Assembly: GCA_016868855.1 (NCBI GenBank)
Contig: VGFP01000001.1
Coordinates: 124,001-188,000 of the forward strand
Origin: Bacteroidota bacterium
GTDB lineage: Bacteria; Bacteroidota; Bacteroidia; Chitinophagales; Chitinophagaceae
Length of the DNA: 64,000 nucleotides
Direction of reading: 5' to 3'
Of the stretch, positions 1 to 8,372 are shown one piece after another. How positions within the stretch are numbered: position 1 is the first letter of the stretch; every line of letters begins with the position of its first letter. Both the position numbers and the translations under genes were made by a program. The notes under the pieces were generated by a model, which saw only the letters and a program-made list of their open reading frames with translations, made no database searches and was not told the DNA's origin.

Positions 1-1707
1 ATTGGTCAACAGGCACCTTTCTTGGCACCATATATCAATTCAATCACAGGAGCTCCGAATCCAGTTTCCAGAACTGGTTATACAGAAAAAGAAGTCACCA
101 ATCCAACTACTTTCAATGTGAAAGTGGGTGGTGCACTACACTATAAGATCAACAACAATGTGGAAGCAATCATTGCCGGACATTGGGGAACAGGTAACAC
201 TGTTTACACTGGCAGTGACAGATATTCTTTGTTGAATTTCAAAATGGGACAATACAAGGCAGAGTTGAAGAGTAAAAATTGGATGCTCAGGGTTTATACT
301 ACCCAGGAAAATGCCGGAGAGTCTTACAACACAACAGTTACCACAAGGATCTTCAATGAAGGTTGGAAAAATTCAACTACCTGGTATACTCAATACGGTC
401 AGGCATATTTGAATGCAATGCTCTCTGGTATGAATTCCAATCAAGCACATGGATTTGCACGTTCAATTGCTGACGTGGGACGTCCCGCTGTTGGAAGTGC
501 ACAATTCGATAGAATATATGATTCGTCTAGATCAAGAGCAATCTCTCAAGGTGGTGGTAAGTTCATCGATCGCACTAACTTGTTTGCTGCTGAAGGTCAA
601 TACAATCTTAGCTCAGTAGTCAATGATTGGGCACAAGTTCTTGTGGGTGGAAATCTCAGAAGATTTGTGTTGAACTCTCAAGGAACCTTGTTTGCCGATT
701 CGGCAGGAACCATTCCTGTTACCGAGTCTGGTGCATATTTGCAAGTTGTTAAAGGTTTCTTTGATGATGCTGTGAAGTTCACAGTATCAGGTCGCTATGA
801 CAAGAACAACAACTTCAAAGGAAGATTTACTCCAAGAGCTACCGCGCTCTTGCGTGTGGCAAAGGACAATCACTTCAGGGTATCTTATCAAACAGCCTAT
901 CGTTTCCCATCTGTTCAACAGCAGTACATCAATCTTGCAGCAGGTGGTGCCATTCTGATCGGAGGTGTTCCTGAAATGTTGAATTTTTATAAAGTAGCCA
1001 GCAATCCTATTTACTCCTTGAGTGAATTGGCGAGCGGAAGATTGACGGTGCAGCAATTGGGTGAATTCAAACCTGAGGCTGTAAAGTCATATGAAATTGG
1101 ATACAGAGGTCTCATGGAAAATGGCAAATTGATGTTTGATGCGTATTATTATAGAGGCAATTACCAGGACTTCATCACAAGAGTATTGGTTGCACAATCA
1201 ATCACTGCAAGTCCCAAGCCTACAGATGTACTCGCAGCATCCACCAGAAGAATCCTTTCGATTCCTATAAACAGTCCAACCAGGGTAGAAACCTCAGGCT
1301 GGGGTGTGTCATTGGAATATCGTTTTCCAAAGGGATTTTTCCTGAATACGAACCTTTCATCTGATCAATTGGGTGATGTGCCCAATGGATACATTACCTA
1401 TTTCAATGCACCAAAATTGCGTACCAACACAACTTTTGGAAATCATGGAATGGGTAAATCCAAGCGAGTTGCTTTCAATGTGGTACATCGTTGGCAGGCT
1501 GCTTTTGATTACCAAAGTGATTTGGCAAACGGAACAGTTCCGGCATACCATGTATTGGACGCACAGGTTAGTTATAAGTTTCCAAAAATCCAATCTGTTG
1601 TTAAAGTGGGTGCCAACAACCTGCTCAATCAATATTACATCACAGCATTGGCCAATCCGTCTATTGGTGGATTGTACTATGTTTCAATTGGGTACAATAT
1701 TTTCTAA
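1..1707 (+). CDS. TonB-dependent outer-membrane receptor, C-terminal part (5' end outside window)
   Basis: The reading frame is open from base 1 (IGQQAPFLAPYINS...), so the track's TTG start at 22 is artificial and the gene begins upstream. The visible 568 residues are alternating aromatic and polar strands typical of a TonB-dependent receptor beta-barrel, including blocks such as GRYDKNNNFKGRFTPRA and FKPEAVKSYEIGYRG. The protein ends in a terminal aromatic residue (VSIGYNIF), the usual outer-membrane assembly signal. The plug and any carboxypeptidase-like N-terminal domain are missing. Such receptors import large or scarce ligands using TonB energy; the substrate cannot be read here. A FAS1 lipoprotein follows after 33 bases and no SusD partner is seen. 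Confidence 0.85.
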   Translation: MGQQAPFLAPYINSITGAPNPVSRTGYTEKEVTNPTTFNVKVGGALHYKINNNVEAIIAGHWGTGNTVYTGSDRYSLLNFKMGQYKAELKSKNWMLRVYTTQENAGESYNTTVTTRIFNEGWKNSTTWYTQYGQAYLNAMLSGMNSNQAHGFARSIADVGRPAVGSAQFDRIYDSSRSRAISQGGGKFIDRTNLFAAEGQYNLSSVVNDWAQVLVGGNLRRFVLNSQGTLFADSAGTIPVTESGAYLQVVKGFFDDAVKFTVSGRYDKNNNFKGRFTPRATALLRVAKDNHFRVSYQTAYRFPSVQQQYINLAAGGAILIGGVPEMLNFYKVASNPIYSLSELASGRLTVQQLGEFKPEAVKSYEIGYRGLMENGKLMFDAYYYRGNYQDFITRVLVAQSITASPKPTDVLAASTRRILSIPINSPTRVETSGWGVSLEYRFPKGFFLNTNLSSDQLGDVPNGYITYFNAPKLRTNTTFGNHGMGKSKRVAFNVVHRWQAAFDYQSDLANGTVPAYHVLDAQVSYKFPKIQSVVKVGANNLLNQYYITALANPSIGGLYYVSIGYNIF

Positions 1708-1740
1708 ACAAGCGTAATACATTATCAACTCGTTAAACAA

Positions 1741-2796
1741 ATGATTATGAAAAAAATTACACATACATTATCAGTTGCGCTTGTAGCTACACTCGTTTTG
1801 GTGTTTGCATCTTCCTGCAACAAAAATGTTCCAGAGGGTGTTCCCAAGCAATTTTATCTACAGAGCAACAATACCATCGGCGATATTCTTAACAACGATG
1901 CCAATTATTCTATCTTGAAGGCTGCTGTTACCAAAGCGGGACTCATGGCAGACTTGTCTGATAGAAACAAGGTGTTCACGTTGTTTGCACCGAATGATGC
2001 TGCATTCAACCTTTCCGGAATACCAGCTGCTGCCATCAATGTTTTACCGGCGAGTACCCTTGCGAGTATTTTGCAATACCATATCATTCCTGGTAAGAAA
2101 TTGGTAGCTGCAGAAATTCCAACCTCTTTCCCCAATACACAATTTGTAACAAGCTTTATCATTCCAGCACCTAATACCAACCCGCTGGTAAGATTCAGTA
2201 CTTTTGTTGCAAGAGGTGCATCCGGAGCTTTTGTCAACAATATTCCCATCACAGCGACTGATATTGATGCCGCCAATGGTGTAATGCATAGAATATTTGC
2301 TGTAACTGCTCCTCCCACAAGGGTTTTGCTGGATACCATTGCAAGAGATGCTGATTTGCAGTATTTGGTTGCAGCAGTATTGGCTGCTGATGCAGGTGTT
2401 CCATCAGGACAAAGATTCCAAGATTATCTCGTTAATCCGTTGGCAAACTTTACAGTGATGGCTCCAACCAACCAGGCATTCAATAACCTTTTTGCAGTGT
2501 TGGGATTGCCACAATCACCTACCTCTTTTGCTTTGTTGCCTGCGGCAACTGTAAGGGGTATACTTGCTTACCACGTTTTATTGGCAAGAGCATTCTCACC
2601 TAATTTGCCAACAACACCAACACCAGTACCAACCTTGCTCTCAGCATCTTTACCTGTTGCTCCACCTTTGACATTTGATGCAACACAAGGTGTTAAGGGA
2701 TTCAAGAATCCAATTTATTCCAAGATTACCGCGACTGACCGTCACGCTATCAACGGAGTATATCATAAAATTGATATGGTATTGCTGCCACAATAA
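1741..2796 (+). CDS. Lipoprotein with two fasciclin (FAS1) domains
   Basis: A lipoprotein signal peptide ends in the lipobox-like FASSC at about residue 26, so the mature protein is probably lipid-anchored in the cell envelope. Two FAS1 domains follow. The first (about 40-185) carries FTLFAPNDAAF and QYHIIPGKKL. The second (about 195-350) carries FTVMAPTNQAF, AYHVLLARAF and the closing INGVYHKIDMVLLP. FAS1 domains mediate adhesion or ligand binding. It lies directly behind the TonB receptor gene and is probably co-transcribed, so it may act as a surface partner of that receptor (inference). ATG codons at 1741 and 1747 are both possible; the second gives the more typical MKKITHTLS start. Confidence 0.85.
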   Translation: MIMKKITHTLSVALVATLVLVFASSCNKNVPEGVPKQFYLQSNNTIGDILNNDANYSILKAAVTKAGLMADLSDRNKVFTLFAPNDAAFNLSGIPAAAINVLPASTLASILQYHIIPGKKLVAAEIPTSFPNTQFVTSFIIPAPNTNPLVRFSTFVARGASGAFVNNIPITATDIDAANGVMHRIFAVTAPPTRVLLDTIARDADLQYLVAAVLAADAGVPSGQRFQDYLVNPLANFTVMAPTNQAFNNLFAVLGLPQSPTSFALLPAATVRGILAYHVLLARAFSPNLPTTPTPVPTLLSASLPVAPPLTFDATQGVKGFKNPIYSKITATDRHAINGVYHKIDMVLLPQ

Positions 2797-2812
2797 ACTG
2801 TTTATCGCTAAT

Positions 2813-2845
2813 AAAAAAACCGGATGCAACTCATCCGGTTTTTTT
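2813..2845. terminator. Bidirectional intrinsic terminator
   Basis: A perfect hairpin, AAAAAACCGGATG with CATCCGGTTTTTT around a short CAACT loop, has A and T tracts on either side. It can therefore terminate both the FAS1 lipoprotein transcript (plus) and the ychF transcript (minus), which converge here. Confidence 0.85.
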
Positions 2846-2862
2846 ATATCTGTTCGATTTGT

Positions 2863-3963
2863 TTAAACGGCAAATCTGAAATGCATAATATCTCCGTCTT
2901 TCACGATATAATCTTTTCCTTGTACCGTTATCTTTCCTGCTTCTTTGCAGGCATTTTCTGAGCCGAGCGAAACGTAGTCATCGTATGCAATCACCTCAGC
3001 CCTGATGAATCCTTTTTCAAAATCGGTATGAATTACACCCGCAGCTTGTGGAGCAAGCATACCTTTTGTGATCGTCCAAGCCCTTACTTCCTGCACCCCT
3101 GCAGTGAAATAGGTGGCCAAATTCAACAACTGGTAGGTTGATTTAATGAGTCGTACTACACCACTCTCTGTGAGTCCCATGTCTTCCAAGAACATTTTTC
3201 TGTCATCATAACTTTCCATCACTGCAATTTCACTTTCGATCGCAGCACTTATGAACAGGATCTCAGCCTTTTCATTTTTAATCGCCTCCATTACCTGTTG
3301 TGTATGTTGATTGCCTTTGATCACACTTTTCTCATCCACATTGCAAACGTAAATCACAGGTTTGATGGTGAGCAAAAATAAATCATGGATGAATTTTTCT
3401 TTTTCTTCTTTGCTGATCTCAAATGCACGAGCATTTTTACCCTGTTCGAGGAATGATTTCAATTCTTTCAATACTTCGATGCAACGCTGAATATCGCGGT
3501 CACCGGTTTTGGACATTTTTTCTACTCTCGCCAGCTTTTTATCTACACTGTCGAGATCTTTCAATTGCAATTCAGTGTCAATCACTTCTTTGTCACGTAT
3601 GGGATTCACATTTCCATCCACATGTATGACATTCTCATCTTCAAAACACCTCAACACATGAATGATGGCATCTGTATTTCGGATATTGCCCAGGAATTGA
3701 TTTCCCAGTCCTTCTCCCTTGCTGGCTCCCTTGACGAGTCCTGCTATATCCACAATCTCTACCGTTGTCGGAACAACCTTCTGAGGCTTTACCAGTTTTT
3801 CCAGTTCAATCAGTCGTTGATCGGGGACGGTGATCACACCTACATTGGGTTCAATGGTACAGAAAGGAAAATTGGCTGCTTGTGCCTTTGCATTGCTCAA
3901 TGCGTTGAATAAGGTTGATTTTCCTACATTTGGTAAGCCAACAATTCCTGCCTGTAATGCCAT
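2863..3963 (-). CDS. ychF: Redox-responsive ATPase/GTPase YchF (OLA1 family)
   Basis: The 366 residues match the family length. The P-loop GLPNVGKST is at the N-terminus and the switch DIAGLVKGASKGEGLG follows. The fourth nucleotide motif is CNVDE rather than NKxD, the hallmark of the Obg-related YchF branch that prefers ATP. The C-terminal part is a TGS-like domain (FIRAEVIAYDDY, VKDGDIMHFRF). Known role: ribosome-associated nucleotide hydrolase linked to stress responses. The track ORF runs upstream to 4644, but that extension is antisense to spmAB. MALQAGIVGLPNVGKS at 3963 is the real start, supported by length and by a TAnnTTTG box 19 bases upstream. Confidence 0.95.
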   Translation of the reverse strand: MALQAGIVGLPNVGKSTLFNALSNAKAQAANFPFCTIEPNVGVITVPDQRLIELEKLVKPQKVVPTTVEIVDIAGLVKGASKGEGLGNQFLGNIRNTDAIIHVLRCFEDENVIHVDGNVNPIRDKEVIDTELQLKDLDSVDKKLARVEKMSKTGDRDIQRCIEVLKELKSFLEQGKNARAFEISKEEKEKFIHDLFLLTIKPVIYVCNVDEKSVIKGNQHTQQVMEAIKNEKAEILFISAAIESEIAVMESYDDRKMFLEDMGLTESGVVRLIKSTYQLLNLATYFTAGVQEVRAWTITKGMLAPQAAGVIHTDFEKGFIRAEVIAYDDYVSLGSENACKEAGKITVQGKDYIVKDGDIMHFRFAV

Positions 3964-3981
3964 AAGTTCAATTTTGCGTTG

Positions 3982-3989
3982 CAAAGGTA
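3982..3989 (-). promoter_or_regulatory. Putative -7 element of the ychF promoter
   Basis: On the minus strand this reads TACCTTTG, an exact match to the Bacteroidota -7 consensus TAnnTTTG, and it sits 19 bases before the chosen ychF start. I see no TTG at the usual 17-23 base spacing, so this is only a half-site. Confidence 0.4.
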
Positions 3990-4042
3990 GTGAGATTGCC
4001 TCATAAGCTTTCTTGTTGTAGGCAAGTTTTATAATACGCACC

Positions 4043-5287
4043 ATGGCACTCAACCTCATTTGGTTCTCTTTTTTCATCATTGCCTTTGCCGTTGCGTTGT
4101 TCAAATGGATTATCACAGGTGATCCTCTGATTTTTAAAACAATCACAGAAGGTATTTTCAAATCGGCTGGCGACAGTGTGGATATGTCATTCAAGCTGAT
4201 AGGGATCATGACCTTGTTTTTAGGATTCATGAATATTGGTGAAAAGGCTGGTGCCATTAGGTTTTTATCACGCATTGTTGGACCATTCTTTTCTAAACTC
4301 TTTCCAGAGGTGCCCGACAGGCATCCCGCCTTTGGACACATGATCATGAATTTTTCTGCAAACCTGCTTGGATTGGATAATGCAGCAACTCCCTTCGGAC
4401 TCAAAGCGATGCAAAGTTTGCAGGAATTGAATCCACAAAAAGAAACTGCCAGCAATGCCCAAATCATGTTTTTGGTATTGCATGCATCCGGACTCACATT
4501 GATTCCCATCAGCATCATCGCCATTCGTGCATCTGTCAATCCTCCAGCTGCCAATCCAACCGATATTTTCCTGCCTTGCATGATTGCTACGTTTGCTGCA
4601 ACCATGGCTGCCTTGTTCATCGTCTCTTTTAAACAGAAGATCAATTTGTTGCAATCTGTTGTGTTGAGTTGGATCTTGGGAATTTCAGTGTTGATTGGTT
4701 TGCTGATCAGTTATATCAAATTTGTTTTGGCAGATAGCCAGATTGAAAATTTTTCGAGTATACTCAGCAATGGACTCATTCTTTTGATCTTTCTTGTTTT
4801 CCTGCTGGGAGGGATGTATAAAAAAGTAAATCTTTTTGAAAGTTTTGTAGAAGGTGCGAAAGGTGGATTTGAAGTGGCCATCAAAATAATTCCATACTTG
4901 GTTGCAATGTTGGTTGCGATCAGCGTTCTCAGAAGCTCAGGTGCTTTTGAATTCATCACTTCTTCGCTGGGTTACGTCTTCTCCGCAATAGGGGTCGATA
5001 CACAATTTGTACAGGCACTGCCAACCGCCTTGATGAAACCACTAAGCGGCAGTGGTGCAAGGGCCATGATGGTGGACACCATGAATACCTATGGTGCTGA
5101 TTCTTTTGCCGGAAGGCTATCTGCTGTTTTTCAGGGAACAAGCGATACTACTTTTTATGTGGTGGCTGTTTATTTCGGATCAGTGGCTGTGAAAAATACA
5201 AGGTATGCCATAGGAAGCATGCTGTTGGCCGATTTGGTCGGTATCATTACATCAATATTGATGGCTTATTTATTTTTCGGAAGTTGA
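4043..5287 (+). CDS. SpmA-SpmB fusion, nucleoside-recognition (Gate) domain membrane protein
   Basis: This 414-residue polytopic membrane protein carries two nucleoside-recognition/Gate repeats. The first half resembles spore maturation protein A (GEKAGAIRFLSRIVGPFFSKLFP, NLLGLDNAATPFGLKAM). The second half resembles SpmB (LPTALMKPLSGSGARAMMVD, FQGTSDTTFYVVAVYFG). In endospore formers these are two proteins; fused forms occur in non-sporulating Bacteroidota, where the transported molecule is unknown. It is divergent from ychF with 79 bases between start codons, and folB follows after 2 bases, so it heads a probable spmAB-folB-peptidase operon. No sporulation gene is near. Confidence 0.85.
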   Translation: MALNLIWFSFFIIAFAVALFKWIITGDPLIFKTITEGIFKSAGDSVDMSFKLIGIMTLFLGFMNIGEKAGAIRFLSRIVGPFFSKLFPEVPDRHPAFGHMIMNFSANLLGLDNAATPFGLKAMQSLQELNPQKETASNAQIMFLVLHASGLTLIPISIIAIRASVNPPAANPTDIFLPCMIATFAATMAALFIVSFKQKINLLQSVVLSWILGISVLIGLLISYIKFVLADSQIENFSSILSNGLILLIFLVFLLGGMYKKVNLFESFVEGAKGGFEVAIKIIPYLVAMLVAISVLRSSGAFEFITSSLGYVFSAIGVDTQFVQALPTALMKPLSGSGARAMMVDTMNTYGADSFAGRLSAVFQGTSDTTFYVVAVYFGSVAVKNTRYAIGSMLLADLVGIITSILMAYLFFGS

Positions 5288-5289
5288 TC

Positions 5290-5646
5290 ATGCAAGTCCT
5301 GCTAAAAGATATATTGTTGTTTGCGTATCACGGGGTACATCCACTTGAGAATACAACAGGCACCCATTTCAAAGTCAACCTCATCATTGAAATAGGAGAG
5401 AACAAGGTGGTTGAATTGAATGATACGATTGATTATGCTGAGGTTTTCACTTTGTTGAAACAAGAGTTCAGCAAGACGGAAAAATTGCTGGAAGTATTGG
5501 CTGACAGGATCCTTGATGCAATGATTCAAAAATTTAAACAAATCCTTCACATAGAAATTGAGATCTTGAAGTTGGATCCACCCATTCCCTCATTCCAAGG
5601 GGCGGTGGGGATTAAAAAAAGTAAAAAAATAAATAGACCTGTATGA
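5290..5646 (+). CDS. folB: Dihydroneopterin aldolase
   Basis: The 118-residue protein matches FolB length and pattern: [16 protein letters not shown] at the start with the HG(V/A) substrate motif, the middle DTIDYAEVF, then [13 protein letters not shown] and the closing [16 protein letters not shown]. It converts dihydroneopterin to 6-hydroxymethyl-dihydropterin and glycolaldehyde in cytosolic folate synthesis. folP, a later step, lies about 23 kb away in this window. The ORF track starts at a TTG at 5284; I prefer the ATG at 5290, which leaves 2 bases after the spmAB stop. The stop overlaps the next ATG in an ATGA junction, suggesting translational coupling. Confidence 0.92.
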   Translation: MQVLLKDILLFAYHGVHPLENTTGTHFKVNLIIEIGENKVVELNDTIDYAEVFTLLKQEFSKTEKLLEVLADRILDAMIQKFKQILHIEIEILKLDPPIPSFQGAVGIKKSKKINRPV

Positions 5647-7616
5647 GAATTATCATGACGTTTTTATGGGTGTTCTGCGGACAAATGTGCTTGTTTGCAC
5701 AAGAAAGTATTCAAACCAAATACGATCCCAATGAATTGTTCAATCCATTGTTCTACAAACAATATGGAAACACCATTCGAACAGGCAATGGAGAACCTGG
5801 TGTTGCATATTGGCAAAACAGGGCTGATTATTCTATCAAGGCTTCATTGAATGATGAAACCAATGAAGTAAAAGGTTCAGTTGTGCTGATATATACCAAT
5901 AACAGTCCGCATCAACACAATTTTCTTTGGTTTCAGCTGGATCAAAATCTTTTCAATACATCCTCTCGTGGTTATGCAAAGCTTCCTGTCAATGGCAGAA
6001 GCAGGTATACTGGTGTAAGCTCAGAAGTGAATGGTGGATACAAAATAGAGGCTGTCAAAGTTGTCAATACCGTTGCGGGCAAATCAACCGAGGTATCAGT
6101 AGAGCCTGATATTACTGATACACGCATGAGGGTTGATCTTCCCAAAACATTGAAATCAAACGGTGATAAAGTAGTTATAAAAGTAGATTTCTCTTTTGTA
6201 GTGCCTGAATATGGTGCTGACCGAACCGGCATTTTGAAAAATGCGGATGGCAATATTTATGCCATTGCACAATGGTATCCACGTATTTGTGTATTTGATG
6301 ATATCCAGGGTTGGAATACTCTTCCGTATTTGGGTGCAAGTGAGTTTTATTTGGAGTACGGAAATTTTGAAGTTTCAATTACAGCACCCGCCAACCATGT
6401 GGTGGTGGCATCAGGAAATCTATTGAATCCGGGTGAAGTGATGACAGCTGAACAGTTGAAGAGATATCAAAAGGCCCATACATCCGATGAAACAGTATTG
6501 ATCAGAAGCAATGAAGAAGTGGGTGATCCTGCCAGTCGTCCGGATAAACCAACACTGACCTGGAAATATACCATCACCAATGCGCGTGATTTTGCATGGG
6601 CTTCATCCAAGTCTTTTATTTGGGACGCTGCCAAAATCAATTTGCCCAGCGGCAAAACAGCGCTTGCTCAATCTGTTTATCCCAGAAGTTCAGATGGTAA
6701 AAATGCATGGGGAAGAAGTACTGAATATACCAAGGCTTCGATTGAGAATTATTCAAAGCGGTGGTTTGAATACCCATATCCCATTGCCACCAATGTTGCC
6801 AGCAATGTAGGTGGAATGGAATATCCTGGAATTGTTTTTTGTGGTGCAAATGCCAAAACAGAGGGACTCTGGGGGGTGACCGATCATGAATTTGGACATA
6901 CATGGTTTCCTATGATAGTTGGTAGCAATGAAAGGAAATATGGTTGGATGGATGAAGGATTCAATACATTCCTCAATGCCATCGCTGATGATGATTTCAA
7001 CAACGGAGAATACAAAGCTCCAAAATCAAACATGCATGAAATGGCTAAATTCCTATACAGTGATCGGACTGAGGCTGTGATGAAAACGCCTGATGCTTTG
7101 AAGGAGTTTAACATAGGACTCTCATTGTACTACAAACCCGGTTATGCACTTACACTCTTGAGAGAACAGATTGTTGGTGAGAAAAGATTTGATGCCGCCT
7201 TTAAAAAATACATCAGAGATTGGGCTTACAAACATCCGTCTCCTTGGGATTTCTTCCATTCCATGGAGAACAGTGTCGGGGAAGACCTTGGTTGGTTTTG
7301 GAAGGGGATGATTTTGGAAAATTGGAAGTTGGATCAATCCATCGGAAAAGTAGAGCCACAGTCAGGCGGTCCCAAAAATGGTTATATCATCACCGTGCAC
7401 AACCTTGAGAAATCGGCAATGCCAGTGGTTATTGAATATGAAACTGTTTCCGGACTCAAAGGCAGATTGCAATTGCCGGTGGAAGTATGGCAAAATGCAG
7501 TCAGTGTCAGTGCCCGCATTCCAGTCAAAGAAGAGCTGAAAAAGGTTGTTTTGGATCCAGACAAAGTGTTTCCTGATGTCAATTCAGACAACAACAACTG
7601 GTTGAATTCCAAGTAG
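5643..7616 (+). CDS. Exported M1-family (gluzincin) metallopeptidase
   Basis: The 657-residue protein begins with a Sec signal peptide ([20 protein letters not shown]). The zinc site is intact: HEFGHTWFP supplies two histidines and the catalytic glutamate, and WMDEGFNTF 18 residues on supplies the third ligand. The upstream [10 protein letters not shown] replaces the GAMEN exopeptidase motif, so aminopeptidase activity is likely but divergent. N-terminal beta-sandwich strands precede the catalytic domain and a short C-terminal beta domain follows. It is probably periplasmic or cell-surface. It overlaps folB by 4 bases, although the functions do not obviously connect. Confidence 0.9.
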   Translation: MRIIMTFLWVFCGQMCLFAQESIQTKYDPNELFNPLFYKQYGNTIRTGNGEPGVAYWQNRADYSIKASLNDETNEVKGSVVLIYTNNSPHQHNFLWFQLDQNLFNTSSRGYAKLPVNGRSRYTGVSSEVNGGYKIEAVKVVNTVAGKSTEVSVEPDITDTRMRVDLPKTLKSNGDKVVIKVDFSFVVPEYGADRTGILKNADGNIYAIAQWYPRICVFDDIQGWNTLPYLGASEFYLEYGNFEVSITAPANHVVVASGNLLNPGEVMTAEQLKRYQKAHTSDETVLIRSNEEVGDPASRPDKPTLTWKYTITNARDFAWASSKSFIWDAAKINLPSGKTALAQSVYPRSSDGKNAWGRSTEYTKASIENYSKRWFEYPYPIATNVASNVGGMEYPGIVFCGANAKTEGLWGVTDHEFGHTWFPMIVGSNERKYGWMDEGFNTFLNAIADDDFNNGEYKAPKSNMHEMAKFLYSDRTEAVMKTPDALKEFNIGLSLYYKPGYALTLLREQIVGEKRFDAAFKKYIRDWAYKHPSPWDFFHSMENSVGEDLGWFWKGMILENWKLDQSIGKVEPQSGGPKNGYIITVHNLEKSAMPVVIEYETVSGLKGRLQLPVEVWQNAVSVSARIPVKEELKKVVLDPDKVFPDVNSDNNNWLNSK

Positions 7617-7663
7617 TAGCACTAAAAAATTCCAAAAAAGACCTCTTTTGTCGCAAAATGCTT

Positions 7664-7671
7664 TAATTTTG
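7664..7671 (+). promoter_or_regulatory. Putative -7 element for rpmI-rplT
   Basis: TAATTTTG matches the TAnnTTTG consensus exactly and lies about 97 bases before rpmI. The nearest upstream TTTTG is only 13 bases away, shorter than the usual spacer, so the -33 element is uncertain. Confidence 0.45.
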
Positions 7672-7675
7672 CGTC

Positions 7676-7736
7676 TCCAAGACATTGCTTGGAATTATTC
7701 CCAAAAGGTCCCATAAGTTCTTCGTCGGTTCGAAGA
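7676..7736 (+). promoter_or_regulatory. Structured 5' leader of rpmI-rplT
   Basis: Between the -7 box and rpmI are two perfect 6-base-pair hairpins. TCCAAG pairs with CTTGGA around ACATTG (7676-7693), and TCTTCG pairs with CGAAGA around TCGGTT (7719-7736). L20 autoregulates rpmI-rplT through mRNA structure in several bacteria, so this leader is a candidate L20 target. That role is inference; I cannot match a known L20-leader consensus by eye. Confidence 0.45.
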
Positions 7737-7767
7737 CACCAGCAGGGGTAACGAAAAAAATACAGTC

Positions 7768-7965
7768 ATGCCAAAAGTTAAAACCCACTCAAGGGCGAAA
7801 AAAACTTTTAAAATCACAGGAAGTGGCAAGATCACTTTCAGAAAGCCCACTCGTGGCCACTTGTTAACGAAAAAATCAACCAAAAGAAAAAGAGCACTCA
7901 GAATTGAAGGTCAGGTGCATCATGCCAACCTTGATTTCGTGAAGCGTCTGATCCGTCTCAAATAG
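7768..7965 (+). CDS. rpmI: 50S ribosomal protein L35
   Basis: The 65-residue, strongly basic protein [18 protein letters not shown]... has the invariant L35 start and the internal [17 protein letters not shown] block. It is a component of the large ribosomal subunit. rplT follows after 37 bases as usual. infC, which normally lies just upstream in the infC-rpmI-rplT operon, is absent here; the upstream neighbour is the M1 peptidase. Confidence 0.97.
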   Translation: MPKVKTHSRAKKTFKITGSGKITFRKPTRGHLLTKKSTKRKRALRIEGQVHHANLDFVKRLIRLK

Positions 7966-8002
7966 GATTTTTTCATTTCAATCAACTTTAAAGAATTAAG
8001 AT

Positions 8003-8347
8003 ATGCCACGTTCAAAAAATGCCGTTGCCTCAAGAGCACGCAAAAAAAGAATACTCAAACAAGCCAAAGGATTCTTTGGTAAAAGAAAGAATGTTTATAC
8101 CGTTGCCAAAAACGTATTGGAGAAAGGTCTCACTTACAGCTATGTAGGTCGTAAGCTGAAGAAAAGAGATTATCGCAGTCTTTGGATTGTACGTATCAAT
8201 GCAGCTGTAAGAGAAGAGGGACTCACATACTCTGAGTTCATCAACAAACTGAAAGTCAAGGGTATTGAATTGGACCGCAAAGTATTGGCTGATATGGCCA
8301 TGAACAATGCAGAGTCATTCAAGAAGCTTGTTCAATCAGTTAAATAA
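8003..8347 (+). CDS. rplT: 50S ribosomal protein L20
   Basis: The 114-residue protein [20 protein letters not shown] carries the L20 blocks [37 protein letters not shown] and [12 protein letters not shown]20 is needed for early 50S assembly and often represses its own operon. It shares a transcript with rpmI, and the arginine decarboxylase gene begins 25 bases later without a visible terminator. Confidence 0.97.
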   Translation: MPRSKNAVASRARKKRILKQAKGFFGKRKNVYTVAKNVLEKGLTYSYVGRKLKKRDYRSLWIVRINAAVREEGLTYSEFINKLKVKGIELDRKVLADMAMNNAESFKKLVQSVK

Positions 8348-8372
8348 ACCTGATTCCCCACTTGCTTAAGAG

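Noticed and set aside
3964-4644. N-terminal extension of the ychF ORF
   Set aside because: It lies antisense to spmAB, has no resemblance to YchF, and the family start with its P-loop is at 3963.
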